A stretch of 64,000 bases of DNA from contig JALIZF010001907.1 in the NCBI GenBank assembly GCA_029948255.1, positions 62,001 to 126,000 on the forward strand. The letters are read 5' to 3'. Positions 1 through 12,519 of the stretch are shown here, piece by piece; the first letter of the stretch is position 1, and each line of letters begins with the position of its first letter. The translations under genes and the position numbers were made by a program. The notes beneath the pieces were generated by a model. The model had not been told where the DNA came from and did not search any database. It saw nothing but the letters and a program-made list of their open reading frames with translations. This DNA comes from Telmatactis stephensoni (Eukaryota > Cnidaria > Anthozoa > Actiniaria > Isophelliidae).

Positions 1-245
1 CGAGACAAGTTTCACAACGCATTGCACCGTGTAACATGGTCATTTAGCTGAAACCTTCCCCGTGGTGTCGGTTTCACGAGACGGTTTCACGAAAAGTAGG
101 ACTGCTTTCTACTCCTGCAACAGAAACTTGAACAAGTTTCAGGACGAAATTTCAGCGTGTAACACCCCTTATGAAATTCGTCTCGCATCGGCGATCAACA
201 CAAGTTTCAGATAAAAGTTTCAGCACTTTAACAGCACCTTAAGAA
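1..245. repeat. Partial copy of an inverted-repeat MITE family (mate at 17.6 kb)
   Basis: Read on the minus strand, bases about 65-165 run in the same order as the MITE at 17627-17800: TGTTACACGCTGAAATTTCG, then a GTCCTGAAAC block, then TTTCTGTTG, GAGTAGAAAGCAG and ACTTTTC. A CAGATAAAAG segment near 210 matches the other arm. The left end runs off the window, so ends and target duplication cannot be judged. It is non-coding and diverged. Confidence 0.6.
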
Positions 246-2518
246 CTAGTCAAAGCAAATGGCAAGGAACACAGAAAGGTGCTCATTGTGATATTATTTA
301 TCCGTTCATCCATGCGCATTGGTTAAAACATGAACATCTGCCATAATGAAACTTAGCGCATTTGTTTCTATTTTATTTACTCTAGTAATATCTGTTTCCC
401 TTTTCCTGAAAGCTTTCCTGAGTTTAAATATAACAAAATTGGGAAAATTTTTTGTGTGGGCAACATGGCAAATTAGAAGCATCTCTTTAGTAGATCTTTT
501 AGTACAAAAGAAACTTTTCAAACATAATTTTTTGCATATTTTATTTTTAAAAATGTGTTAGTCATAGGTTGATATATTATCAGTCTGAAAGCCAAGACAT
601 TCTTGTGTGGGGAAGTTGAAATTGCCGCAGAACAGTAGAGAGTTATCAGCCTAGTTCTTCCGCGCCTTGTTACTTAACGTACTCTTTACGTCGTCCTACA
701 ATTTCCTGAACCTCTGAATACTTATTCCAAGTAGCCTGAAGTGACTCGTGACTATATATCGATCCCTCTTAATTAATAAAAACGAAAAAAAAAACGAGCT
801 CACGTTTATTTACTGATTTCAATCTCTGACGCACTTTGTCTGACCAGGCCATTATTGTCACAACGCAGTTTATCATTGGCTAGACATAGGTGACGTCATA
901 CCATGCAATTACCAAGTTTTCAATCACGAGCGATTTTGCTTCCGATTTTGAGTGCGAAGGGATTATACTGCGGCTCAAACCCCCTGCGGCGTGCGTCTTG
1001 AAAATTTTTACATGCGGTCCGTCACCGCTCATGTTCTGGGGTGATAGGGCGGTATAAATGTGCTAATCACACCATAATTTGCTAATCTATAACTTGAGGT
1101 ATTTGTTCATTGAACTTTGTATTTGAGTAGGTATATAAATCATGTTAGAAACACAGTTGAGAATGCAAAAAACCTAAAGTGCTTGTCTAAAAGATGAGTT
1201 AGTCGGATACATATCTGTACATAATCGTGCCGATCAATGGAAAAATGTGGTTGTTCTAAACCGATATGTCTTATTAGTGCAAACAAAATCGACATCGTCT
1301 TTGATAGATAACTTCCCATACTAAATAAGATGGGTTCCCAGAAGAAGGAGCGTAGTGGAAGAGGCAATTTGTGTTGTAATTCAATGGAATCTTATCAAAG
1401 CCTTGCCTAGCGAAAACAGCAGGTCATAGATAGCACTATTAAAAACACCGCAATACGACTGATTCGCGTTGCGTGATTACTCTCCGTGCTAAAAATAGCC
1501 TCGTTTTCTTTGCCTTCCAAGGAATACTTGAACAGAATCGTCAAACATTCAATAAAACCATCAGTTAACAACTCTTCAAAAATCTTTTACGCGGGTTTCC
1601 TGTGTCACCTCTTTTGAAAAAAATCAAATCAAAATAAACATGTTTTTTTTATTATTTTATGACGCAACCTGCTTGTATGGCCACAAACTCGCCGTATTAA
1701 TTATCAACTAAATCGATCAAACTATTCAGCTTGGCTTAGTATAGATATTTTTTTACTTTTGAAGGAAAACATCACCCCAAGTGGAATTCATTGGTAACTG
1801 CAAATTATAGAAAAACAAAGCTTTGCAGCCTTCAGCTCTCTCAGCACCGCTCTGTCACTGGTATGTTTTGTTTATATAAACTTGTCATAATGAAAAACAA
1901 ATCAATTTTTTTAGAACAACAGCCGAAATTTTCTGGTTTCAAGACATAAACTTTGCTTTTTTAAGAAAAAAAAAACAGAAAATTTAGTTTTAATGAACGT
2001 GAAGATGAGCATGTATTAAAAATCGCAGGTACAAGAGGAAAACGCACTGACGCACCCATTAAAAGGCGTTTTAAGTGCTTATGATTTTGAGCCGCCAAAG
2101 TCCATAGACATCTTTTTAACAGAGATTGATTAGAAAAGAGGGATGACAATAAGGGCCAGTTCTTCAAAGTAATAGGATTTCAATTAATATTGATTGAAAA
2201 TGGTTGAACTCCACTATAAGCCAATCGCTTCTATATCCTTGAAACCTGCGGTAGTACTCGAGACATCTAGAAAACACTGAAAGTAGCACGGCATTCAGCT
2301 AATTTTATAAGCCTTTGAAATACACCTCTCTATAATTAAAACCAGTTGACAGTGAAAGACCAAGGAAGCCTCTGATAGTATTATGAAAACTATGCAAAAC
2401 GCACGTTCTGGATTTTTCTGTTCTAGAAAAAGGCGCCTTTGACTAGTAAGTCTAGTTTTTTTCCCTTCTGTAGTATGGTTATGTTAGTTATTACAATACA
2501 ACGCACATACCGTATTCA
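246..2518. other. Intergenic, AT-rich, no gene seen
   Basis: Only short reading frames of random appearance occur on both strands. I see no splice-bounded exon, tRNA or recognisable repeat apart from homopolymer A/T runs. Confidence 0.5.
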
Positions 2519-2539
2519 GTGAAAGCCATTTTTCTATCA

Positions 2540-3065
2540 GGCTCATTATCTTGTCTCACTGTTGCGATATCTGTGCGCGTTGTTACGTTATCTGTGCGTG
2601 TTGTCGCGTTATTTGTGCACGTTGTTGCGTTATCTGTGCGTGTTGTTGCGTTATCTCTGGGCGTTGTTGTGATACCTGTGCGCGTCGTTGCGTCATCAGT
2701 GCGTATTTTTGCGTTACCAGTTCGTATTGCTGTGCTATCTGGTCCCTCTTATTGCGATATCCTTGGGTGTTGTTGCGTTATTTGTTGCGCGTTGTTGTGA
2801 TATCTGTGCGTGTTGTTGCGTTATCTGCGCGCCCAATCATGCGTTATCGGTGCTAATTGTTGCGTTAACTGGTACTCGTTGTTACGATATCGCTGCGCGT
2901 TGTTGCGATATCTGTGTGTAAGTTGATTCGTTATCGCTAATAATTGTTGCGTATGACACTTGTGTTATATATATCTGTGTACGTTTTTACGATATCTGGA
3001 GCTTGTTGCTATCTTTGAACGTTGTTGGATTATCCGTCCATGCTATTGTGTTGTCTAGTTGCGTT
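2540..3065 (+). repeat. Degenerate ~21-bp minisatellite
   Basis: A unit close to TGCGTGTTGTTGCGTTATC repeats with a period of about 21 bp, regular from 2560 to 2920 and decaying to about 3065. Because 21 is a multiple of three, all three plus frames stay open for 80-100 codons and give low-complexity peptides rich in Val, Cys or Arg. These frames are repeat artefacts. Confidence 0.85.
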
Positions 3066-3268
3066 ATTATTAGATGTCTAGCATATATAGTTATTTTTAA
3101 CTCACAAGTGTTGGATTGGCATGCATTGTTGTAGTTATATCTTGGATATTCCTGCTTTTAAATTCCGGCATGTTTCACTATAAGTCATAAACCACCCCAT
3201 CATCCTGATGGACAACAAATTTCATATCTTTCGTATTTCATTGAATTTTAATCTTCACTATTTCATTT

Positions 3269-4292
3269 AGGCTCGATTTCCAGCCGCGAAGGGTTCCGGT
3301 TAAAAAATCCTCACCCGTAATCGCGGCTGGATCACTGGTCTGTCTGCCTTGTCCGTGACGTCATTTCCGCTCACAGCAAACCCAGCACTGGAGTGGTGTC
3401 AGGTATCAACATGCAAATAAACAAACTTTTGTATTTCTGACCATAACGATGAAAAAAGTACGATGTATCCAAACACAAATTTTATAGAATAGAGAAAAAG
3501 TTTCAACCAAATAAGTTAAAGAATAACTGAGCAGCATAATTTATTGTTTTTGTTGTTAAGGGCTCTATTTCCAGTCGCTAATGCCGTTTAATGAATTCTA
3601 ATTAATTCTTTACCAGTGTTTGATGCAATGAGCTTCGTCCACGGCGATTAAACACAATTTTTCTTTATATACTGCACTGCTTATCATCTGTCTCCAACGA
3701 GTGTTGGCTAAGAACGATTCTGGCGAACCAAACACAAGCTCGTAATGACCATCTTCAACTTTCTTCTTCACGGAGTCGTCCGTCTGCTCTTCTCCAATAA
3801 ATGCCGCATGAATTCCAATTGATTGAAGATAAGCAACTTGGTCTTGCATTAAAGATGACAATGGTGAAATAACTAAGCAAATATATAAGCTCGAACTACT
3901 ACTTTTTAACCGTTGGTCCAATATTTGCTTCAAACGGGGATAGCATTGGAATATTAACGACTTCCCGGATCCCGTCGGTAGCCCAACGAACACATCTTTT
4001 CCGCCGAGCAGTTCAATAATTGCTCTCTCTTGGTTATCTGTGAATTTCTCTAATTTAAATAAATCTAAAACATCTTTTTTAACCGATAAAAACCTTTCCT
4101 CTGTGCTCAAGTTGTCACGAATGCCCGCCATATTGAATTTTGCTGATATTGACCAATCACAGCAAAGCCTGCAAGATTCTGGCAGGTAACTCTCCTATTG
4201 GTCGAGAAGAACAATCGACAGACCAGTGATCCAGCCGCGATTACGGGTGAGGATTTTTTAACCGGAACCCTTCGCGGCTGGAAATCGAGCCT
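3269..4292 (-). mobile_element. Non-autonomous TIR element carrying a RecQ-like exon
   Basis: Bases 3269-3344 and 4217-4292 are perfect 76-bp inverted repeats. The outer end reads AGGCTCGATTTCCAGCCGCG. Flanking DNA shows a 10-bp duplication, TATTTCATTT, at 3259-3268 and 4294-4303, directly abutting on the left and one base off on the right. A 9-11 bp duplication would fit a Mutator-like (MULE) element that has captured a gene fragment; this class is inference. A diverged copy of the TIR start, GGCTCTATTTCCAGTCGCT, lies inside at about 3560, suggesting a nested or rearranged end. No transposase is present. Confidence 0.85.
3614..4131 (-). pseudogene. RecQ-like DEAH helicase, first coding exon only
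   Basis: The 172 codons begin with ATG at 4131 and carry RecQ-type helicase motifs in order: a QxxxI-like start (NQERAI), Walker A GLPTGSGKS, motif Ia ISPLSSLMQDQV, and motif II VDEAHC. The frame stops two codons after the DEAH box motif (KHW then TAA), but TG/GTAAAG at 3614/3613 is a good 5' splice donor splitting the Trp codon, so this is a first exon with the head of its intron. The second RecA lobe, RQC and HRDC regions are absent from the element. RecQ helicases unwind DNA 3'-5' using ATP; this fragment alone could not. It is intact (no internal stop), so capture is recent or the family is under constraint. Confidence 0.8.
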
Positions 4293-4303
4293 ATATTTCA
4301 TTT

Positions 4304-7300
4304 CGATTGGATAAAAACATAGTAGGTCAAGCACTAGAGATTTAAGTATTAATGGTCTGCCACATTGAGAGCATGTAGTATGATCTTTCCTAATAAAGTT
4401 CTTATTACCTTCGACCAATCTTGTTAAAGCGTCAAAAGTACGAACACTTATACGTCGCTGACTCCTTGTACTGTTTTGTCTGCTTCGATTAACTCATAAA
4501 TAGTTTATATGATAGATAAAGGCATTGGCAGGGACATCGGCACGGTCTAAGAAATTCCATCTGTGTTGGGAACTAACTCGCTGAAGGCACTCAAAATGTA
4601 AGTGAAAAAAATTCTTATTTAGCAAATAGGGAGATCTATTTGTGCTGCTTAATTTGCTCTCCTTGGAAGGCAAGTTCTTTACGATTGAATTAGTATAGAA
4701 AAGTAAGCTCTATTGATCTTTTTTCCTCGGAAATACTTCCGCAGCTTTTATATTTCATAAATTCATTTTCAACAGCTTTGAAGAAACTTTATATTTCATT
4801 TACGTAAGCATAGCAGCCGTAAACGTTATCATCGGCATCCTGCGCGGAGGCGACACGTACAACATATGTAAGCTTTTAGTGTCAGGATCAATAGTGTGTT
4901 TATCATTCAAGAGGAATTGTAAAACACAGGGTGCATTTTTGATCGTTTTCCAATTTGTCTGTCGTTTGTCTCGTCCTTGGCATGCTACTTTGCATGAAAA
5001 TGGTTCCATGCTTGACTCAGTAGGAGGGAAGCCAAGTGTCTTAGTCATCTCAGTAAAATTTAAGCTAAATGAACAACCAATGTTAAGAATGAATTATTAC
5101 AGTTATAAGACACATGAATCAAAGGTACATAAATGACTTTACTCAGTTCATGATTTTTGGTCGGTTTTTTTGCCATTTGAAGGGAACGGGGAAATACATC
5201 CTGTGTTTAAGTAGCGTAATAGCAAAAAAAAAATGGAGAGAGTTTTCCCTTCTAGCTCCCGAGTTTATTTTCCCAACAACTGAAGCTTAATTTCCTAGTC
5301 GTAATACTATTTCAAAAGTCACATTTAAAATTTTTTTGAGTGTTTTCGCCTGTCTTTTTCACTAATTCCCGATTATGATAATAACTCTTCAGTTGTTTAT
5401 CAGACATGGTCAGACTTTAAGCTAATTCGGATCGCCGCGTACGTTTTTTTTGATATTCTTAATTGAAATTCTAGTTTAAGCCATACTATATTCAGCTGGC
5501 TTTGGTGTGCTGAATGCTTATTCCATTCAAAATCGAACAAGCAGACCCAAATATATTTAGACGCGAAATTTTCCTTGATTTTTTTTCAACAATTTGGTAC
5601 GATACATGGCTTTATATTGCGTTTGAACTAGGCTTGACTCGCGCAAGAAATAATCCTTTATATTAACTTACTTTTATCTAAAATCTCTCGGCATCTAATT
5701 AAAATGTTATTTATCTGATTGTGAAAGATGTTTGGCGTTTTCTTACAAAAGAATAAATAAAAATATCCAGACAATGTTATAAAGGTGAGACACACGGCAA
5801 TTCAACTCAACATGAATTGAGATCATTAATTATTCCATAATTATCAACAGCATAAAATGCTTGGCCTGTTTGACCCTACGGTACATCAATGATCTAAAAT
5901 TCAAGCCGAGTCTAAGGAGTTTTTAATGGCTTTCCATCAATAGGGATCTCTGATCCTAGCGCTGACTTGAATGTCCCACCTCCTTTACACTGAGCCTGCC
6001 GAACTGGGCGTACAGCCCCGCCTCCACCCATGGGATTTCAAGATCTTGGTGTTTCTTTTAATTGTTTCTTTTTAAGTGTTTTCTTTTATCTTTCCATGTC
6101 TTCATTCAAGTCGTGAAATTACCTTGTTTTTATGAGTTTTTCCCACTTCATCAACGTTAGCCAATAATTTTGTGATAACGATTTTCATGTCATTCAATTT
6201 TAATCGAGTTCACCGCCTAGGGGCGAGTGATGGGGTGTTCATGCATGATCATATGCGTTTAAATTCCAGTCCCGTCTGATTTTTACCCGATAAGTTTTGG
6301 AAAGCATGCAGTCTTGCCATCGAACGTTAACACTTCAAGAGGCTCTAAGAGCCATAAAGCTTCAAGATCGCATGTCAGCTTCACGATTCTACTAATGACT
6401 TCAACACATGTCTTCTTCTCGTCGTTGTCATATCGGTTTTTGATCGCCTGATGTTAAATCTTGTTGTTTGCTCAACGTGAGCAAACGAAGACCACTTTTC
6501 TGCCATTAGTAAGATCTTTTGTTTGGTTGTCGGTGAGGTAGTCCAACTAAGGAACGGACATTTGTTGTACCAGCTGGACGGAAGAACTCACCTTTTACTC
6601 CTTCAAGCAACGACGTCAACTTCTTAAAGGTAGATTTTGTAGGGGTTAAATATTGATTTCCTTGTTTTTTTGTATGTTATCGTTTTGAATAATGCATTAT
6701 TTGATTTCCTTGATGTAAAACAATTGTATAATGGCAAACACAGATGTTACAATCACGAATTCGAAGCTGCCCGCAAACTCGTCGCGCAAGCCTTCGGTCG
6801 CAAGTCTTGCAAATACAATTTTACTCACTTTGCAACTTCTACGACTAAATCATAAGATTATTTTTTCTTTTTGTAAATTTGTACAAATGATATCTACAAA
6901 AATATATTTTTAGTAAACATTCATTTATTATTATTTAAAATTACCCTTACTTGACTTTGCAAAAAAAAATATGTTCGACGCGACGCGATCAATGTGAGCA
7001 ATTTTCACTGAGATTTCATTCTCGCCTGATGTCAACAATGATTAACAAAGCTCTCTTTTCATTCCGTGTCTTGTATGTTTACAAGGACTACTTCTAGAAT
7101 ACTTCTGGTTATATTGCGTCACTTAGGTTAAAGTCAGTCAACGAAAGAAAATTGCCGGCACTTGGAGATTATTGCAGGCTTTTCTTGTCACTTCACACGA
7201 CACACCTGTAATCGTAAGTTTTGGTGGTGATAAAAAACAGTCCCAAAACAGTGCAAACGTATTTTGTTGATTCGAACCACCCGTATGCGACCATCCAAAG

Positions 7301-7484
7301 TGTCAATTTAAGCTGGTTGCTTAAGAGAGGTGGTCGCCTACGAATTAAAGTGCAACACCACGGAAGGTTTATATCTTGAATCAAAAGGAAACTCCTGACA
7401 ATTTACTCTCATGCATGAATATTTTCCACGGAAAGTAATGAATATTTCACCACAATAAGAGTGTTTTCTCGGCTTAGTATTGTA
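4304..7484. other. Intergenic, no gene seen
   Basis: AT-rich sequence with only short frames. None has convincing codon bias, a domain motif or paired splice sites. Nothing recognisable besides homopolymer runs. Confidence 0.45.
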
Positions 7485-7935
7485 TTAAGAGGAGATTTTT
7501 TTTCAATGACGAAATAATAATGACGAAAAGCGCCAAAAACTAAACCTTCGTGCGAGTTTTAATCCAAATTTTTTGTTCTGGATAAACACTCAAATCCTTT
7601 TTCTACCGGTTAAAACCTGATGTACCAAGATAAAATACCTGTTCGAAACGGATTTTTGAATTGTACAGAGACTTTTCTTGAAGTTATGTTGGGATTAAGC
7701 TTTTTCAAGCTGAATATAAAGAAAACATGCAGCAAATGAAGGCCTAAACCTCATTTTCGATCCAAATTTAATTTTCGCTTTGGATTAACACCTCGATTCA
7801 ACTTTCATCGGCCAAAACTACTTACAAACAATTTAAACTTTCTGACAGAAATGATTTTAGTCTTGTACAACAGCTATTCTTCAACTCAGCAGTTTTTGTC
7901 GTCACTGCTCGAACTTGAAAAAAATCCTCTCTTAA
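7485..7935. mobile_element. TTAA-flanked inverted-repeat element, copy 1
   Basis: TTAA at 7485-7488 is followed by GAGGAGATTTTTTTTCAA. The right end reads TTGAAAAAAATCCTCTC and then TTAA at 7932-7935, giving imperfect TIRs of about 17 bp. The inner part (GATTTTAG, TGTACAACAGCTATTC) recurs at 33735-33930. TTAA target sites are typical of piggyBac or Kolobok-type transposition. No transposase is present. Confidence 0.65.
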
Positions 7936-9583
7936 AAACCATTTATCTGATATATGACAGCAAAGCGGTGGAACTCGCATGGTGAGAAAGAGGGTTATGT
8001 ATCAAGTGGTAGCTTACAAGGAGGTTAAAAACAAAACAATTCAACTGACAAACCGAGTCTTGGCTCTAAAGTGGTGCGGTCGGCCTACGAGAGATGCCAA
8101 TGACCTAATCCACCGTCACAATGTTTCCCCAATTCAACGTGACAAACCTCCAGCTGAGGATTCAGTTTCTGATTGTTTTACTCTTCAAAAAAATCTTAAG
8201 TATCTCAACGGAATAAGGATGATAATCCGATAATCCTCCTCGGAAGGTTTATCACTGCGACACGATGGATTAAGTCCAAAGTCCGTATAGGGAAACTTTT
8301 GCAGTGTTTTTGAAAAATGGTCGAAAAAGAGAGGGCTGGTCGCTCACGGGAGCTGGTCGTGGGGTTCGACTATAGGTCCTAATGAATTTATTTTTAACAC
8401 ATTCGATACTCAGAATCATCATCAACACCAACGTCGATAACGACTGATATCACTATAATATCATCACGATTATCTCGAGAGTATCCAAGCTACTATTTCA
8501 ACATCATTTTCATCACAACCATTTAACTTTAATACTATCACCATCATTATCAACACTGGACCTCCCATCAGCATCATCAGCATCAGCATCTTGGCCGCCA
8601 TAGTTGATCTTCTGTAATACAGTTTGTTCTCCGTTTAACATCTGCTAGTCATTTTCCAAGAAGACAATTTGCAAGTGCACGCTTTTTCCATGTTTCATAT
8701 CAAAAGGTCTTGTCGGGGCTTGATTCACGGATCCTTCTAGATAAATTCTAACCTAACACTCTATCTGTCTGGTCCGCTTTTATTGCTCCAACGGGTTTTT
8801 TATCGTACCAGGATTTTGTTTCTAGCTGTCCTGAAGGTTTGCGACTATAGTTTTTTTCTATATTTCCGTTGAAATAAAATGATAATATCAAACTATTAAG
8901 CTTGGTTCTGACTAGCGGCACAAGCCGACGCAAGGTACGCAAGCACATCCTGAAACGGACTTTGCCTCTTGATTTTCGAATAAGATTAGTTTTGCTGCGC
9001 AATCAGCTGTTCATAATTTCAAATATTTTTGTTTTTATCAATATAGTTTTTCCTAGCTTATCTATTCCTTATTCTCACTCATTTTTCTCTGTTGTCATCG
9101 AAGTTATCAAATAGATAAATCGCAATATTGTTATTAACTGCAAAGTATAAAATCTTCCCTTTGTAACGATAATCGTTTTATCTCGGTAGCGGATCTTTGT
9201 GCGGAATTTTTGAAGTTCTGATTCCATAGCATTATACATCTATGTAATGAAATGATTCCACGCCAATATACTCTTATAATGCACATAATACCTACCAGCT
9301 GACCACGCCCTAAGGTCATCTATTTTTACCGCATGTTAATGATCTAAACAAAACCGAAGAAGATGCATGGAATGGATTCCTTAATTCATTTTACGATATC
9401 AAAATATAAATCGTCTTCCGACATTTTTCGGTACATTTATCTTCTATACTGAGTCTCAAATAGCACAAAACGGGGAATAGAGTTCAAATGTCGAGGAGCA
9501 TAAGCTGTTTTATTTCCTTCAAGGAAAACCGTCGATATTACCTTTCAAGTGAGTTTAAGCGGCAGCCACACACACCTAAAATT
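7936..9583. other. Intergenic, no gene seen
   Basis: Contains an ATC/CAT-rich low-complexity stretch at about 8396-8595. Otherwise only short, unconvincing frames. Confidence 0.45.
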
Positions 9584-9719
9584 AGAGTACAAACACTAAA
9601 AGCGTGCAATACTTTGCACTATTTAGTACTAAATAACACTAATGAAACAATAGAAAACAATAGAATTAGCATAAAATAGCACTATTGGTTGCACACTTTT
9701 AGTGCATGTTTGTACTCTA
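9582..9719. mobile_element. TA-flanked palindromic MITE
   Basis: The left end TAGAGTACAAACACTAAAAG and right end CTTTTAGTGCATGTTTGTACTCTA are inverted over about 25 bp with a small insertion. TA lies at both outer edges, as expected for Tc1/mariner-type insertion. The short plus-strand ORF across it is incidental. Confidence 0.7.
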
Positions 9720-10524
9720 TTACCAATATTTATATTTATTACATATCTATTGTTGTCAATATTCATTGTAACTTTTTCTCTATATGTACTCAACTTGCAG
9801 AAAAAATATCGCGTGTAAATAAAGTACAGTTCTCATTGTACCTATTTTAGAAATCGGTTCATAAATAACTCGCTAAGATATCGCCTTGATCGCTACATCT
9901 GTCTTTTCACCAAGTAGTTAAATCGAAAAAATCTGCTGAAGATTCTGAATGAGTGTGCATGAAAAAATTCTCCATCCTAATTGGTAGGGCTGATTAATTG
10001 TTTACTAACGCAAAAATAATTGGAAGTTGGAGCGAATAGTTTTCTCAGTGATAATCCAGATAATCGCTACAGTATTGAATCTCCTCTTGTCATAATATCA
10101 GTAGTTTTCAATCAATCATGAGTAGCAATAACCATACAACTCTCAATACTGTGGCAAAACGACTACGCATGCGCGAGTTTTCGCGGGTCTTTCGCGCGGC
10201 CGCTTCGTGACCACAGGAATCCCAAGCAATATTTTTAGGATTGTTTTCTTTAGATTTCCCCATATCATATCTTTGAGCTTAGTTTTGAGCACGGGAGAAA
10301 ACAGAAAGGTATTGGGAGAAAAAGGCAGGCCATAGAATATACTACAAAGTCCTTAACTTCATATTTTGGGGACTAAGTTTGGCTTCTGTGGCTCAATTTT
10401 CTTTTGTTTAACAGTGGCCGAACGTTTTCAATGAGGCCAACATTGAGGAGGACTGGGGAGGCACGCATGCGTGATACATTTTGCTGCGGTGTTACAACCC
10501 TCAGTTTGGAACGCTATGAAGTCT
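9720..10524. other. Intergenic, no gene seen
   Basis: Short frames only, with no recognisable repeat or RNA gene. Confidence 0.45.
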
Positions 10525-10705
10525 GTATTGTATTGTATTGTATTGTATTGTATTGTATGTATTGTATGTATTGTATTGTATTGTATTGTATTGTATTGTA
10601 TTGTATTGTATTGTATTGTATTGTATTGTATTGTATTGTATTGTATTGTATTGTATTGTATTGTATTGTATTGTATTGTATTGTATTGTATTGTATTGTA
10701 TTGTA
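10525..10705 (+). repeat. (TATTG)n pentanucleotide microsatellite
   Basis: About 35 near-perfect copies of TATTG run across 180 bp, interrupted by two 4-bp units near 10557-10570. Both strands stay open in several frames (YCIVL-type and NTIQY-type peptides), which is a trivial consequence of the repeat. Confidence 0.97.
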
Positions 10706-10754
10706 CGACAAGTCTAATTATGATTTTATTTCTTGTATTTACTCGCCTTAAAGG

Positions 10755-12035
10755 ACTATAGCTACTGCTATCTTATTAGTAAATTAGTACACATAACGAA
10801 ATAATGGCAACATGAAAACACTTCAGTATCCTGTAGTTATACACCTGTAACTCCTTTAGGAATAAACCTGTCCCATGTCAGGTATAAGTGATTAGTATAG
10901 ACTCATCTGTGATATGAACAGAGTAGCCTAGGGGTATAGCTATATCTTACTAGTATATGAGCACACATTAAGAAATGGTGACATGAAAACACTGGTATCA
11001 TGTCAAGTCTAAGTGATTAATAGACATATATAGGTTTATAGCTACTGTTATCTTATTAGTATACGAATACGGTATACGAATGCTGTATGCAAGGAAACAC
11101 TCGTACACACTTGTAACTCCTAGAGGAATAAACTTGTCATGTTAAGCCTAAGTGCTCACATACACATTTATGATTGATCAGAGCAGTTAAGGCTATAGCT
11201 ACTGTTATCTTACTAATTTATGAATACATGCACATTAAAAAAATGCATGCAAGAAAACACTCGTACACACTTGTAACTCCAACTGAGGAATAAACCTGCC
11301 AAGTCTAAGTGATCACAGACCCATTTATGCCGGATTGATCAGAGCAGTTAAGGCTATAGCTACTGTTTTCTTACTAATTTATGAATATACATATAAAGAA
11401 AAAATGCATGCAAGAAAACACTCGTCTACATCTACATTATTTATTTGCAACAATCGTACACACTTGTAACTTCTGCTGAGGAATAAACCTGTCATTTCAA
11501 GTCTATAAGCGCTCACAGACCCATCTATGATTGATCAGAGCAGTTAAGTTTTACTGTTATCTTACTAATTTATGAATACACATTAAAAAATGCATGCAAG
11601 AAAACACTCGTACACACTTGTAACTCCAACTGAGGAATAAACCTGTCACTTGTCAAGTCTAAGTGATTAATATATAGATCCACGGCCACCTGTGATATGA
11701 ACAGAACAGCCTAAGAGTATAGCTATACTGCTGTCTTACTAGTATATGAACACAAATTAAGAAATAATGTATGCAAGAAAACACTTGTACACACTTGTAA
11801 CTTCTGCAGGAAGAAACCTGTCGTCTCAAGTCTAAGTGATTAATTGAACTACCGGTACCTGTGATGACCACAGGAGCCTCAGGCTATAGCTATATCTTGC
11901 TAATATATGAACATACATTATAAAATGGTTGCTATATCTTGTTAGTCTATGGAAACACATTACAAAATGGTGACATACACTCGTGTAGTCCACACCTTGA
12001 ACAGTTTTAGGGATAAACTTGCTATATCTATATGT
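10755..12035 (+). repeat. Satellite array, ~155-200 bp unit, about 8 copies
   Basis: Each unit runs through the landmarks GGCTATAGCTACTGTTATC, TTACTAATTTATGAATACAC, AAATGCATGCAAGAAAACAC, CGTACACACTTGTAACTCC, GAGGAATAAACCTGTC and AAGTCTAAGTG. The AATAAACCTG landmark falls near 10863, 11125, 11290, 11480, 11635, 11810 and 12010. Copies differ by indels and substitutions, so the array is not freshly homogenised. A further diverged copy sits at 13085-13260. Confidence 0.85.
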
Positions 12036-12167
12036 CTAAGTGATTCTAAGAGGATTATAGTTCCAGTAGACTACGTCTATTGCTAGAAGAGAATAACTGG
12101 ACTCCGCGCGCGTCCGTGTATGAACCTCCAGCAGTCAAACGTGAAATGTTGTCCTGCATTCAGGACA

Positions 12168-12266
12168 AGTACAGTGTTCCCACTCATACGAAAACGACTC
12201 TATTCTGCCGTAACCGTACCGTGCGGTAACTGTGCTGTTTCCCAGCGATATGAAAACCGCTATATA
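12168..12266. repeat. Partial TAGAG-type MITE ends
   Basis: GTTCCCACTCATACGAAAAC followed by GACTCTA at 12202 is the right end of the MITE family seen complete at 12337-12474 and 14032-14180. A second diverged end (GATATGAAAACCGCTATA) follows at about 12250. It looks like a broken or nested copy. Confidence 0.6.
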
Positions 12267-12336
12267 GTTGTGGGAGGTACGATATTCATTGAATTGGGGC
12301 GTACTTCTGAAAAACTTCTGGTTACGCCACTAGTGC

Positions 12337-12474
12337 TAGAGTGGTTTTCGTATGAGTGGGAACACTGTACAGTTACGATACGATTACAGCAGGAATTTCG
12401 AATGTTTTTATAGACATACTGGTACAGTTACGATACAGTACGGTAAGTTTCCCACTCATACGAAAACGACTCTA
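12337..12474. mobile_element. TAGAG-type MITE, copy A
   Basis: The left end TAGAGTGGTTTTCGTATGAG and the right end CTCATACGAAAACGACTCTA form TIRs of about 28 bp. The middle carries GCAGGAATTTCGAATGTTTT. TA at both edges suggests a TA target site. Other copies are at 14032-14180, 42013-42165 and, diverged, at 61952-62085. Confidence 0.8.
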
Positions 12475-12519
12475 ATTCCATAACTCGTTCCGCCTTCCGT
12501 TTTGCAGAGCTTCCGCAAC

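Noticed and set aside
2519..2921. Overlapping plus-strand frames rich in Val or Cys
   Set aside because: All three frames are open only because the minisatellite period is 21 bp.
2540..3065. CRISPR-like array
   Set aside because: The repeats are contiguous and degenerate without unique spacers, and the genome is eukaryotic.
10404..10761. ORFs of 65-115 codons with CIVLY / NTIQY repeats
   Set aside because: Products of the (TATTG)n microsatellite. Open frames follow from the 5-bp unit having no stop in several frames.
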